Of a stretch of DNA of 64,000 bases, positions 34,401 through 43,107 are shown in pieces. Source of the DNA: Pedobacter cryoconitis (lineage in GTDB: Bacteria; Bacteroidota; Bacteroidia; Sphingobacteriales; Sphingobacteriaceae); the NCBI RefSeq assembly GCF_003259615.1, contig NZ_QLLR01000022.1, forward strand, positions 38,601-102,600. The letters are read 5' to 3'. The notes under the pieces are model-generated. The model had not been told where the DNA came from, did no database searches, and was given only the letters and a program-made list of their open reading frames with translations. Each line of letters begins with the position of its first letter. Positions within the stretch are counted from its first letter, which is position 1. The position numbers and the translations under genes are program-made.

Positions 34401-37335
34401 TGCCTTATTATCCTGTTTGACAGCAAATGATTTTGGGTATATGACCCAGGGGCGGCTTCTGCAAACTACAACTGGTACTATGCAAACCATGGCGAAACTG
34501 GAACGCTATAAAGGTCATTTTTACAATTGGTATAATACAAAGACATTGTTACCGGCAACACCCCGTTATGTATCTACTGTTGACAGTGGAAATCTGGCCG
34601 GACATTTATATGTTTTTAAACAGGGAATTAAAGCATTAGGTGATAAACCTGTGATTAGTGAAACGCTGTTTACAGGGCTCTATGAAACCATTGGTATTTT
34701 AAATGAAGCTTTTATAAAGCACCAGGGCCTACTATATGATTATTCTTTAGTTTCACCCGGTGAGCCTCTGGCAATCAGCAATCTGCAGGATGGTTTTAAA
34801 TATTTGCAAGGCGTATTACAGTATGTACGGCAGACAGACTTTCAGGCACAGCAACAAGGGGAAACAATTTATTGGTGGAAAGTACTTAACCGTCAATGTA
34901 ATGATATAAGTGAAGAACTATTATTGCTGGCTTCATGGCTTCAGTTACCCCCGGCACCGGCAGGCTATGAACACCTCCTCCCGGTTGCATTTCCCGTATT
35001 AAATGAGCTGGCTGCATACGAGTTACAACCAGTTGAAGTAAATGATATGGCAGATGAAGAGTGGTTACAGGCATTACATAATTGCAGGGTCCAGGCAAAG
35101 CAGGTGGCCACCAAACGCTTGCAGGCCATAGCAACCACGTTTCAACACTGCACTGGTTTTGCTGAAATGGAATACGATTTTATTTACAATAAACCGGAGC
35201 AGCTGCTGGCCATTGGCTACCATGTAGAATCAGATTGCCCTGATACAGACTGTTATGATATGCTCGCTTCTGAAGCAAGGTTAGCTACCTTTATTGGTAT
35301 TTGTCAGGATAAATTGCCTGTGAAAAGCTGGTTTGCGCTGGGCCGTCCACTGGTAAGCACGCAAAATACCTGCACACTATTATCTGCTAACGGTACCATG
35401 TTTGAATACCTTATGCCATTGCTGGTCATGCCTGCGTTTGAAAATTCTTTGCTTCGTCATGCCTGCGATGCTGCTGTTCAAAAACAAATTGACTATGGAA
35501 ACAAGCATGGTGTGCCATGGGGCATATCTGAATCAGGTTATGGCATGCTCGACAGCAGTGAAAACTATCAGTATAAGGTGTTTGGCATACCGGGCCTTAG
35601 TCTTAAACATGACAATGCAAGTAATGAAATGGTAATTGCACCCTATGCGGCTGCTATGGCACTCATGCTGGCTCCGCAAGCTGCCTGCCAAAACCTGGAG
35701 AAACTGTCTTCCTTTGGCTTTGAAGGCCGTTATGGTTTCTATGAAGCAATTGATTATACACCTGCTGTGGATCAGGCAGCAGAACCATATAATATAGTGC
35801 GTTCATTTATGGTCCATCACCAGGGGATGAGCTTGCTTGCTTTTAGTCACCTTTTATTGCAGCAGCCTATGCAAAAACATTTTATGAACGATCCTCAGCT
35901 TGAATCATCTTTATTATTATTGCAAGAGGGGCTGCCCAAAGATATTTCTTCTTATTTGCAGGAACCGGATACTGCCGGTCATTCAGAAAAAATAGCTGAA
36001 ATAACTTTACCGGATCAAACAGATGAACTAGCTGTACAACAAGGTCAGCCTGGCATGGAACCGAAAGTACACCTGCTTTCAAATGGTAGTTATCATTTAA
36101 TGCTGGGAGGAGAAGGAAATAATTTTTGCCGATGGGGCCGAAGTTTGTTGTCTGGAAACAGTGAACAAACGGTTCCCGATGCGGGTATGTGTTGCCTTAT
36201 CAATGACCTGGAAACCGGTACCAGTTTTATTGCATCGGTTTCTTTACCTGCTGATGAAGATAAAAATAAGATGGTTTTTAACCAGGGGCACACCGATGTT
36301 TATCAGCGAATGAACGACTTGGAGATACATACCCGTGTTATTGTAGCACCAGAAATAGATGTAGAAGTAAGACATCTGAATCTTCACAATCGTTCAGCGC
36401 ATGCAAAAACACTTGAATTATACAATATATGTGAACTGGTACTGGAAACTGGCAGCCGGGAAACCGGGACAGATTTGTTTTGTCATAAAGAAGTTCTTCA
36501 CGATGAACAGGCTATTATCAGCAGTAACCAATTTCTTATACCACATCAACAGCAGCCATGGATATTTCATACTATAACAGTACATACTGGAAAAGTATTA
36601 CATACAGTTTATGAAACAGAGCACGTACATTTACCCGCGGCAGGTGCTAAAACAACGATCTTACCTAATGCTACAGCGATCGGTTGTAAGCTGTTTCTGG
36701 AACCTGGTGAATATATTGTTTTAACTATTTGCAGGGGGGCTGCTGAAAACAGAACTGCCTGTAAAGCATTGATCTCGCAATGCCGGCAACCAGATTTTAG
36801 CTACCAGCTTATTACGCAGACTTACCGCCATAATTTAGTAGTTTTACAGCGTATTAATGCCGTGGAAAGTGATTTGCAATTGTGCAATTTATTGGCGGCG
36901 GAAGTTCTGATCACTGGAAATATGCAATCAAACCCTATGTTTGGTTACAAAGGCAGTCCAGATCAGCAGCCGATGGTCATATTGCGTATTCACAGTTGCG
37001 ACCATATAGAAGTAGTTGCCAAAATGATACAGCTGCATGCCTACTGGCATCTGAAAGGCTGGCCGATGCAGCTGGAGATTTGGAATGAAGACAACAGCAT
37101 TTACAGCTCTTTCCTGCAGCGGCTGGTGATGGAGCTAATTACCAGTGGTATAGGTGCCGAAGCTGTTAACCGTAATACTGCCGGTATTTTTGTGAAATAT
37201 AATGATATTCTTTCAGAAGAAGATTATGCTGCAATACCCACAGCTGCCTGTGTAATAAATGCTGAGGAATGGACAGACTGGAATGGCCGTCTTAATCGTC
37301 AGCCAGAAATATTGATGGATGTATTAACTGACTGA
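31450..37335 (+). CDS. Cyclic beta-glucan synthase-like protein (GT84 + glycoamylase domains), lacking the terminal GH94 barrel
   Basis: 1961 residues from the ATG at 31450 (a TTG lies two codons earlier). It follows the layout of cyclic beta-1,2-glucan synthase (NdvB/Cgs): N-terminal helical region; membrane helices near residues 345-395 and again after the transferase; GT84 glycosyltransferase core with DSDTQLPRDTAWK, GEGSFVGKGIYEID, SHDLLEG and RRHRWVRGDWQ; glycoamylase domain with ISESGYGML, GRYGFYEAIDYTP and HHQGMSLLAF; and the start of the phosphorylase section (FGYKGSPDQQPMVILRIHSCDHIE). It stops after LSEEDYAAI, where NdvB proteins of about 2800 residues continue into the catalytic (alpha/alpha)6 barrel. 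Only 47 bp separate it from the next gene, so the barrel is absent rather than frameshifted away. A role in glycosylating, exporting or tethering the peptide is speculative. Confidence 0.85.
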   Translation: MHSFPPEILRFLSGKKSLQQQLNKVQQRQNDSLSSTEEQIDAYQKTVASLPLIAGQFVKPLSKKLSASAEVLQEVHELLNTLAQQNTQLLQSRDLLQTSYNIIRDQVHKTRRLLVLVENDLPGVDHLLYGRVPRVYALCNWLVQHTNAKLDPVNLVTLMHMCQQTSGLHIAELKAVRSMLKLALIDNLQQIAVRMAVSAVDLWMKKPAGTGADTADKIMFRNIISSLRVLDTIDWHTFIDHVNVIEPILNEDPAGVYHLMDFYTRENYLAAIGDIAKRSKLPEMEIAKKVNAFSRQASPETPASHVGYFLIGEGRWQLEEALGISGLGRKSAKHTFIKTSLTVYLGSILTLTLLLTLLVGIPVFYSHSGAFLLTITVGLLLIVMGGVARLSADTVAGATVKPSFLPRFDFSEGIPENCAAVVVVPTIITSEASIETLIYAIEVRFLGNRDENLRFALLTDFADAAAERLPADTLLLNKAKLCIDSLNAKYSQDGNTYFYLFHRPRQWNAQQGVWMGWERKRGKLMALNALLRGHGKEYFEYISEHTDLLQSVKYVITLDSDTQLPRDTAWKMIAVMAHPLNAPVYSEEKKRVVAGYGMLQPRIGMDIRGMSDSYYQHIHSVMPDIDPYTYSAPDIYQDLFGEGSFVGKGIYEIDTIIKVIHHVLPENRILSHDLLEGCYGRSGLLNDVTLYERSVNYWADVKRRHRWVRGDWQIASWVGLNVPGASGKTRVRNPLSALSRWKILDNLRTSLVPVAQLVLLLLGWLVLQLPLYWTVIVVLTNLFPGILILGKTIVEKPAQILSLKYWKHCFNEASGRFFMGIYSIICLPYEAWYAFDAIVLRTGWRVLISHKKMLEWTASDSHQKDDDATVAHIYLRMWAAPVTGVVAGCILWLLNITTWWHAMPLLLLWIACPGVAWYMNCFRKTKDSSLSSAQEAFIRRIARKTSAYFEEYVNEEHNWLPPDHYQEYPHPKQAAYTSPTNIGLALLSCLTANDFGYMTQGRLLQTTTGTMQTMAKLERYKGHFYNWYNTKTLLPATPRYVSTVDSGNLAGHLYVFKQGIKALGDKPVISETLFTGLYETIGILNEAFIKHQGLLYDYSLVSPGEPLAISNLQDGFKYLQGVLQYVRQTDFQAQQQGETIYWWKVLNRQCNDISEELLLLASWLQLPPAPAGYEHLLPVAFPVLNELAAYELQPVEVNDMADEEWLQALHNCRVQAKQVATKRLQAIATTFQHCTGFAEMEYDFIYNKPEQLLAIGYHVESDCPDTDCYDMLASEARLATFIGICQDKLPVKSWFALGRPLVSTQNTCTLLSANGTMFEYLMPLLVMPAFENSLLRHACDAAVQKQIDYGNKHGVPWGISESGYGMLDSSENYQYKVFGIPGLSLKHDNASNEMVIAPYAAAMALMLAPQAACQNLEKLSSFGFEGRYGFYEAIDYTPAVDQAAEPYNIVRSFMVHHQGMSLLAFSHLLLQQPMQKHFMNDPQLESSLLLLQEGLPKDISSYLQEPDTAGHSEKIAEITLPDQTDELAVQQGQPGMEPKVHLLSNGSYHLMLGGEGNNFCRWGRSLLSGNSEQTVPDAGMCCLINDLETGTSFIASVSLPADEDKNKMVFNQGHTDVYQRMNDLEIHTRVIVAPEIDVEVRHLNLHNRSAHAKTLELYNICELVLETGSRETGTDLFCHKEVLHDEQAIISSNQFLIPHQQQPWIFHTITVHTGKVLHTVYETEHVHLPAAGAKTTILPNATAIGCKLFLEPGEYIVLTICRGAAENRTACKALISQCRQPDFSYQLITQTYRHNLVVLQRINAVESDLQLCNLLAAEVLITGNMQSNPMFGYKGSPDQQPMVILRIHSCDHIEVVAKMIQLHAYWHLKGWPMQLEIWNEDNSIYSSFLQRLVMELITSGIGAEAVNRNTAGIFVKYNDILSEEDYAAIPTAACVINAEEWTDWNGRLNRQPEILMDVLTD

Positions 37336-37382
37336 TCTTTTTCATATATTAAAAAGAACAAATAATTATTAAATAATGTGTT

Positions 37383-38078
37383 ATGCCTAAGCCTACTTTG
37401 TTGATGCTGCATTTTGCAGGTGGTAATTGTTATTCGTTTAATCCTTTTAATTCCTTTTTTAAAGAATTTAACCTGGTAATACCTGAATTGCCTGGCAGAG
37501 GCAAGCGTATAAATGAAGCCTTACTAAAAGATTTTGAACTTGCAGCCGAAGATCTTTTTCAGCAAGTAATAAAAATGGTTCAAGCACCAGAATACCTGAT
37601 ATTTGGGCATAGTATGGGTGCTGCAATGGCATTAAAATTGGCAGGCATGCTGGAAGGTGCAGGCAGACCACCCGCTGCCATTATCGTTAGCGGTAATGCA
37701 GGTCCGGGAACAGGGAGAAAAGAAAAAACATATTTGCTTGACGATGCTGGTTTTAGAGCAGAATTGGAAAAGCTGGGCGGCATTTCGCGCCAGGTGTTTG
37801 ATGACGAAGAATTGTTTAGTTTTTTTGAGCCAATTTTACGGGCTGATTTTGAAATTGTAGATAAACAACCACTTCACGTCGCCCCTGTAAATGTACCCGT
37901 TTATGCAGTGATGGGCAGTGAAGAAGAGACGGTTTCCAAAATACATAATTGGGAAAAATATACTACTGCAGGATTTGACTATGAAGTTCTTTCAGGTAAT
38001 CATTTCTTTTTATTTGAACACAGCGGGCGAATTGCAGAAATAATTAAGTCATGTTATCATAAATATGCACTATCCTAA
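37383..38078 (+). CDS. Type II thioesterase
   Basis: 231 residues, typical for stand-alone GrsT/SrfAD-type thioesterases. Nucleophile Ser77 in GHSMG, the PELPGRGKR segment typical of the family, and the catalytic His in GNHFFLFEH. Role: removes wrongly loaded acyl or aminoacyl groups from carrier domains and so keeps the NRPS running. Last gene of the + strand operon; the gap of 47 bp from the glucan-synthase-like gene is the largest inside the operon. Its stop lies 8 bp from the stop of the convergent response regulator gene. Confidence 0.92.
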   Translation: MPKPTLLMLHFAGGNCYSFNPFNSFFKEFNLVIPELPGRGKRINEALLKDFELAAEDLFQQVIKMVQAPEYLIFGHSMGAAMALKLAGMLEGAGRPPAAIIVSGNAGPGTGRKEKTYLLDDAGFRAELEKLGGISRQVFDDEELFSFFEPILRADFEIVDKQPLHVAPVNVPVYAVMGSEEETVSKIHNWEKYTTAGFDYEVLSGNHFFLFEHSGRIAEIIKSCYHKYALS

Positions 38079-38086
38079 AACCGGAC

Positions 38087-38785
38087 CTATATTTTATTCA
38101 TCAGTTCTTTTCTGAAAAATCCTCCAATAGGAATAATATGGTTGCCTTTGATCGTGATCTCATTGCCATTGATGACTTCTACAAATTTTAAATTAACTAT
38201 AAATGATTTATGAGAACGTAAAAATAAAGAAGGGGGCAATTTTTCAAGGATAAGTTTTAAACTTGTATAAATAGTGTAGACTTTCTCTGACTGTGTATGG
38301 ATCTTGACATAATTACTTAAACCTTCAATATGTGTGATCTCGTCTGTGTTTAATTTTAAATGGTTTTTTTTATTATCAGGCTGAATGAATATAAAGTTAT
38401 TTACAGGCTCAATTGGCGCAGTATTTTTCTTCGCATATATTTTGTCCAGCGCCTGAAGGAACCGCTCATAACTGATAGGTTTCAAAAGAAAATCAATTGC
38501 GTTGGCATCATATGCCCGGTAAGCATAATTTTTAAAGGCAGTTGAGAACACAATCTCCGTTTTATCTCTGATCAGATATGATAATTCAATACCTGATAAT
38601 TCAGGCATTTCAACATCGAGAAAAGTAATATCCGGTTTAATTTCTTTGGTTGAGATTTTTCTTAAGGCTTCCAGCGGATCGGTTTCTGTTCCAATTAATT
38701 CAAGACCAGGAGTCTGTTGTACATATTTCGCGAGAACTTCAATTCCGTGTAGTTCATCGTCAATAATATAACAAGATCTTATCAT
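38087..38785 (-). CDS. LytTR-family response regulator
   Basis: 232 residues. An N-terminal receiver domain (about 1-120) with the phospho-acceptor Asp in ITFLDVEMP and the Lys of LLKPISYERF is followed by a LytTR DNA-binding domain (about 135-230; IEGLSNYVKIHT and LFLRSHKSFIVN). It is convergent with the NRPS operon. No histidine kinase sits next to it, so its kinase is elsewhere. Regulation of the adjacent operon is possible but not shown: the NRPS promoter is outside the window. Confidence 0.93.
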   Translation of the reverse strand: MIRSCYIIDDELHGIEVLAKYVQQTPGLELIGTETDPLEALRKISTKEIKPDITFLDVEMPELSGIELSYLIRDKTEIVFSTAFKNYAYRAYDANAIDFLLKPISYERFLQALDKIYAKKNTAPIEPVNNFIFIQPDNKKNHLKLNTDEITHIEGLSNYVKIHTQSEKVYTIYTSLKLILEKLPPSLFLRSHKSFIVNLKFVEVINGNEITIKGNHIIPIGGFFRKELMNKI

Positions 38786-38995
38786 AGATTTATTAAAAGT
38801 TAAAGTCCTGTTTTATGGCTTAAATAGCATTTGCAGGGCCGGTAATATATGATTATTTCCTGAAATCAACCGATCGTCCCTATGGATAGGACAGGCTTTT
38901 TGAATATAAAAGAAGACACATAAAGTCACATTGCCAAAATCCACATTTGCATAGATTATGGGTGCATTGATATAATTTGTTTAGGATAAATTCAT

Positions 38996-39020
38996 TTAGC
39001 CAATGACTTCGGCTAATTTT
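38996..39020 (+). promoter_or_regulatory. Short hairpin in the leader of the UpxY gene
   Basis: A perfect 6-bp inverted repeat (TTAGCC at 38996-39001, GGCTAA at 39011-39016) with a 9-base loop is followed by TTTTAG. It sits 54 bp upstream of the UpxY start codon. UpxY proteins act on leaders of long operons, so a weak attenuator or pause site would fit, but the stem is short and AT-rich; confidence is low. Confidence 0.3.
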
Positions 39021-39070
39021 AGAATTGAAAATAACTAGTGGAATTCACTTTTTAACTTCAATCCTAGCTT

Positions 39071-39601
39071 ATGACGAACGTAGTTGCAAACAAATGGCAC
39101 ATTGTTTACACAAGGCCTAAAAGTGAGAAAAAAGTCGCTGCACAATTGGATGATCTTGGTGTCAACTATTTACTGCCCCTGAGAAATGAAACCCGCAATT
39201 TGAAAGAGCGGAAAAAAATAGTAAATACTCCGCTTTTTCCATCTTATATTTTTGTGCAGCCAATTAACAAAAAAAGCTATTTTGAGATATTAGATCTGCA
39301 TACAGTTGTTAACTACGTTAAAGTCGGAAAAGATATTGCAGTCATTCCCCAGTCTGCCATTAACAACCTCAATATCTTGATTAGTCAGAATTGTGCTATG
39401 GAGGTTACTACGGACCGTTTTAAAGTCGGCCAAAGTTTGCTCATCAATGAAGGGCTGTTCAAAGGCCTGCTTTGCGAGGTGGTCAACATTGCTAAAAAAG
39501 ATCTTATCCTTGTGCGGCTGGATGTATTCAACAGACACCTGTTAATTGATATTCCGAAGTACATGTTTTCAGAAATGACAACCGGATCATCGAGCAACTA
39601 G
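39071..39601 (+). CDS. UpxY-type transcription antiterminator (NusG paralogue)
   Basis: 176 residues. Residues about 8-105 form the NusG N-terminal domain (WHIVYTRPKSEKKVAAQL, LFPSYIFVQ), and about 118-165 a KOW-like domain (VGQSLLINEGLFKGLLCEVV). Known role in Bacteroides: UpxY proteins bind RNA polymerase early and stop premature termination of long polysaccharide operons. Here the gene stands alone on the + strand; the next gene is on the opposite strand and convergent, so no operon follows it. The longest transcription unit nearby is the NRPS operon, ending 1 kb upstream. Action in trans on that operon is an inference. Confidence 0.9.
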   Translation: MTNVVANKWHIVYTRPKSEKKVAAQLDDLGVNYLLPLRNETRNLKERKKIVNTPLFPSYIFVQPINKKSYFEILDLHTVVNYVKVGKDIAVIPQSAINNLNILISQNCAMEVTTDRFKVGQSLLINEGLFKGLLCEVVNIAKKDLILVRLDVFNRHLLIDIPKYMFSEMTTGSSSN

Positions 39602-39636
39602 CAGTAAAGTAAATGAATTGGCAATAACCTGAGCGC

Positions 39637-42069
39637 TTAATTGGCAAGGTCATTATTTCTAATTGATCTTTTACTTTTATTGACCCCATCGTTAAGACCA
39701 CCAAACTTGTAGTTCAGACTAATGCCAAATGAGCGGTAATAATCCATAGCGGTATAAACCTGGTTGAAATCGGGGCCAAATGTGTGGACGGTATTATTCC
39801 TGTATTTGTTGAATGGGTTTTTGACCTGGGCTGCAAATACCAGTTTGTTTTTGATCAGCTCTTTATTTACGCTGAAAGCAGTGCCGACAAAACCATTTGA
39901 GTACCCCTGCAGACCCGTTGGGTTGCGGCTAATCACATTCAGACTGGCATTTACTTCCCATCCCTTGTTGAAATGGAATCCGTTTGACAAAGACAGGGAA
40001 TACATCAGCCTGTTGTTATTTACAATAATACCGTCAGCCATTCCCTGCAACCACAGGTATATAGCATTACCATTCAGGCTCACGTTATAGACCTTACTGA
40101 CCGGATAGGAAACCGACAGGTTACCGCCCAGGTTACTGGACTTACCAGTGTTTGCATAACTCGTACGGGTTATTTGTGTCTCAGGATCAAAGTCGACTAC
40201 CTGCAGGTCAAGGTTTTTCATGAACGAATAATCCAGCCCTATATTTAAAGATAGTTTTGCATTATTGCCATATCCAATATGTATATCGTTTACCACTACC
40301 GGACGCAGCTCTGGATTTCCGGTGGATTCAAAGTTGGGGTTTGATCGGTCAATATATGGGTTAAGCCTGTTTATACCTGGCCTTCTGATACGTTGGGAGA
40401 ATCCAAAATTCAGAGAAGTCCGGTCACTGAAGTTTTTATTTACAGCTATAGATGGCAGCAAATTGATGTAATTTTGATCCGCTACAGTATTGGTACTCGT
40501 AAAATCGGCCCTGATTGCAGTACCCTCTAACCGTAAACCGGCATTAATGTTCCAGGTCCCTAAATTAGCCTGGTAACTGTTGTAGGCGCTAAAAACATTC
40601 TGGTTATTGGTATATTGGTTTGATAGGGCAGGATCTGTCTCAAATTGGCCAGTGTCCTGGTTAAAGGCATTATATCCGAAATCACTACGACTGGCCCGCA
40701 AGATGCCTTTTACTCCAGCCTCGATATTTATCTTTTTAACGGGCGTTACAAAGTCAACCTGGAAAGTATGCTCATTAAATTTTTGCCTGTCGTTCTGTGT
40801 ATAATCTGGCGAGTTAAAATTAACCGGCTCTGAAATTGCTACATGCCCATCACGATTATTCTGGTTATCAGAAAATTGATAAGAAAAAGTTAATAATCTA
40901 TTTTTAACAGCTTTGAAGCCAATTTGGTAATTGATAGCTGCATCCAATCCATAGCCCGTTGCTTTATTGTCATTAAGCAGATTGTATGCTTGTATCGTTG
41001 AGGCATTTCCGGTTAAATCAGAAATTTCTGATCTATGACTGTTTGTCCGGTTGCCATTCATATTTAGCTGGGCCGAGAGCAGGTGAAGTGAATCGACCTC
41101 AAAACTCATTTCTGTGCCAAAATAAGCAGTTTTGTTAGTTGATTTATTAAAGCCTTTCTGTGACAAACTCGTAGGGTTCGTGCCAAAGGTTAATCTGCTG
41201 TTAGTGAAATTTGTTTGCGGATTGTCCCCTGTGCTTGCGCCGCCAAAAGCCGAAATAACGAACTTGCCGCTTTTAGCAGTAAATGACCCCCCAAGGCTGG
41301 GCCCGCCAACCGGAAAGTTTTCGCTTGCATTGATTGAGCCGCTGTATCCGTTATTTATCTTTTTAAAGGTGATAATGTTAATGATTCCTGCCAAACCTTC
41401 TCCATCATATTTTGAAGGTGGGATGGTAATTACCTCTATTCTCTCAATGGTGGATGCTGGCATACTTTTAAGTATCGCATTCAAGTTATTTTCTACACTT
41501 GCAGAAGGCCTCCCATTAATTAATACTTTAAAGCTTGAATTACCTTTTAACAGGATGTTATCGTTACCATCCAGCGAGATATAAGGGATTTTGTGCATCA
41601 TTCCCAAAACACTATTTGATTTACTTTCAGGGTCCGCTTGCAGATCGTATACGATTCGGTCGGCTTTCTGCCTGATAATAGGTTTGCTGCCTGTGATAGC
41701 GACTTCCTTTAAATTGTTAAGCTGCTGCTTCATTTTGATCAGGCCTAAATCAGAATCTTTTTGCAAATCAACCGAAAATGTTTTCGGCTCATAACCAGTT
41801 GCCAGAATTTTGATTTGATATTTCAATGAATTAAGCAAAGAAAAAGTGAATGAGCCATCTTCCTTTGTTACACCTGCCATGATAGTTTCGCCTTTATCAT
41901 TATCCATCTTAATCGTCACAAAAGATAATTTATTATGCGTAACTGAATCAATTACAATACCTTTTAATATCAATTGACTAGTATTGGTTTGTGCCAGTAA
42001 GTTATTGGTTACCAAGATCAAAAAAGTAAGCAGCGAAATTATCTTTAGGATGTGATGTTTGTTTTTCAT
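39637..42069 (-). CDS. TonB-dependent receptor-like outer-membrane beta-barrel protein
   Basis: 810 residues. Signal peptide (about 1-26, ending NNLLAQ), a carboxypeptidase-regulatory-like beta-sandwich (about 32-110; LKGIVIDSVTHNKLSFVTIK), a plug domain (about 120-235; KVLINGRPS, IERIEVITIPPSKYDGEGLAGIINI) and a C-terminal beta-barrel of the Bacteroidetes outer-membrane beta-barrel type (FSQRIRRPGINRLNPYIDRSNPNF). A canonical N-terminal TonB box is not evident. Role: likely uptake or signalling at the outer membrane, substrate unknown. Single gene or first gene before nothing on its strand; the small membrane protein 34 bp upstream may share its transcript. Confidence 0.88.
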   Translation of the reverse strand: MKNKHHILKIISLLTFLILVTNNLLAQTNTSQLILKGIVIDSVTHNKLSFVTIKMDNDKGETIMAGVTKEDGSFTFSLLNSLKYQIKILATGYEPKTFSVDLQKDSDLGLIKMKQQLNNLKEVAITGSKPIIRQKADRIVYDLQADPESKSNSVLGMMHKIPYISLDGNDNILLKGNSSFKVLINGRPSASVENNLNAILKSMPASTIERIEVITIPPSKYDGEGLAGIINIITFKKINNGYSGSINASENFPVGGPSLGGSFTAKSGKFVISAFGGASTGDNPQTNFTNSRLTFGTNPTSLSQKGFNKSTNKTAYFGTEMSFEVDSLHLLSAQLNMNGNRTNSHRSEISDLTGNASTIQAYNLLNDNKATGYGLDAAINYQIGFKAVKNRLLTFSYQFSDNQNNRDGHVAISEPVNFNSPDYTQNDRQKFNEHTFQVDFVTPVKKINIEAGVKGILRASRSDFGYNAFNQDTGQFETDPALSNQYTNNQNVFSAYNSYQANLGTWNINAGLRLEGTAIRADFTSTNTVADQNYINLLPSIAVNKNFSDRTSLNFGFSQRIRRPGINRLNPYIDRSNPNFESTGNPELRPVVVNDIHIGYGNNAKLSLNIGLDYSFMKNLDLQVVDFDPETQITRTSYANTGKSSNLGGNLSVSYPVSKVYNVSLNGNAIYLWLQGMADGIIVNNNRLMYSLSLSNGFHFNKGWEVNASLNVISRNPTGLQGYSNGFVGTAFSVNKELIKNKLVFAAQVKNPFNKYRNNTVHTFGPDFNQVYTAMDYYRSFGISLNYKFGGLNDGVNKSKRSIRNNDLAN

Positions 42070-42103
42070 AGTAATATAGGATGATCTGAGAATAGTAAAG
42101 GGA

Positions 42104-42442
42104 TTATTTATTGCGATTATTACGGATAAACAAGTAGTAAAGAAAGAATCCTGCAGCTACAAAAACGAGTTCAACTCCATAAGGAAGCGGCGAATCTTCA
42201 GCACTGTAAGGGATAAACTGCATAACGATCAAACCCAAACCAGTTGTCATCAGAATAATGGCCCATTTCATGGATTCTGTACCGAAACCAGATAAGTGCT
42301 GTAAAAATTTAAGCCCTGTTTCATCTAAAGGTCCTGCCTCTATGATGCGTTTCTTTAAACGGTAGTTATATAATGCAAGAATAAACATTGCAATTACGAT
42401 AAAGAATACGATTACGATTATAAATGGCATTAATTGTTTCAT
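42104..42442 (-). CDS. Small membrane protein, DUF6249-like
   Basis: 112 residues with three hydrophobic helices (about 4-26, 57-78 and 87-106) separated by a soluble loop (LKKRIIEAGPLDETGLKFL). I recognise it only loosely as a DUF6249-type protein, which in Bacteroidetes often sits beside an ECF sigma factor; here a sigma gene is divergent on the other side of a 113-bp gap. Function unknown. It may share a promoter region with the sigma factor. Confidence 0.7.
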   Translation of the reverse strand: MKQLMPFIIVIVFFIVIAMFILALYNYRLKKRIIEAGPLDETGLKFLQHLSGFGTESMKWAIILMTTGLGLIVMQFIPYSAEDSPLPYGVELVFVAAGFFLYYLFIRNNRNK

Positions 42443-42490
42443 GATATTTAATTTAAATGATTCTGATACAGTAGTCGCAGAAAATAATGC

Positions 42491-42529
42491 AACGGTTGCA
42501 AATATTTTTGTTTATTTTTTGCAACCGTT
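42491..42529. promoter_or_regulatory. 12-bp inverted repeat between divergent membrane-protein and sigma-factor genes
   Basis: Perfect arms AACGGTTGCAAA (42491-42502) and TTTGCAACCGTT (42518-42529) are separated by a 15-base AT-rich spacer. It lies centrally between two divergent genes, so it can act as an operator for both; as RNA it would also form a hairpin. A related palindrome with GGTTGCA/TGCAACC arms occurs at 51042-51068. Confidence 0.55.
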
Positions 42530-42555
42530 AACTGGTGATACCTGACTACTATTAT

Positions 42556-43104
42556 ATGTTTGATGAAAAGGAAATTGTTTCTAAAATATTAAGAGGGGAT
42601 TTCCGTGCTTTTGAATTATTGGTGGGGCAATACCAAAAGCTGGTTTTTTTTGTAGTAAACCGCCTGGTGCACCATCTGCAGGATAAGGAAGATATTTGTC
42701 AGGAAGTTTTTATCAAAGTTCATCTGGCTCTTCCTAAGTTCCAGTTCCAATCAAAGTTATCGACGTGGATAGCGCGTATTGCCTATTTGACGACCGTCGA
42801 TCACCTTAAGAAGAGTAAAACTGAGCTGCTGGTAGATTATCCGGAGAGTATAGACAATTATCATTTTACGGATGACAGCCCGGAATTGGAACTGATGAAA
42901 AAAGACACTGCAGCTTATGTTAATAAACTGATAGAAAAAATGCCACTACAATATAGAACTGTTTTAACTTTATATCATTTAAATGAGTTTACCTGTCCCG
43001 AAATTGAACAAATTACCGGAATACCTGAAGGAACTGTTAAAAGTCACCTATTCAGGGCGCGCAGAATCTTGAAGGAGAAAATTGAACATGACCTTAAAAA
43101 TTAA
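42556..43104 (+). CDS. ECF-type RNA polymerase sigma factor
   Basis: 182 residues from the ATG at 42556; a GTG seven codons upstream overlaps the inverted repeat and is less likely. Sigma region 2 (FELLVGQYQKLVF, DKEDICQEVFIKVHLALPKF) and region 4 (LPLQYRTVLTLYHLNEFTCPEIEQITGIPEGTVKSHLFRARRIL, a helix-turn-helix) are both clear, with no region 1 or 3. Role: alternative sigma for an envelope or stress regulon. The next gene, 3 bp downstream, encodes a small membrane protein with the layout of a partner or anti-sigma factor. Confidence 0.92.
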   Translation: MFDEKEIVSKILRGDFRAFELLVGQYQKLVFFVVNRLVHHLQDKEDICQEVFIKVHLALPKFQFQSKLSTWIARIAYLTTVDHLKKSKTELLVDYPESIDNYHFTDDSPELELMKKDTAAYVNKLIEKMPLQYRTVLTLYHLNEFTCPEIEQITGIPEGTVKSHLFRARRILKEKIEHDLKN

Positions 43105-43107
43105 CTA

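Noticed and set aside
37336..37382. Frameshift or pseudogene explaining the missing GH94 barrel
   Set aside because: Only 47 bp separate the stop from the intact type II thioesterase gene, so there is no room for a decayed barrel of about 800 residues.
41132..41584. 150-residue open frame on the + strand inside the receptor gene
   Set aside because: It is antisense to a clear beta-barrel receptor gene and has no family-like features.
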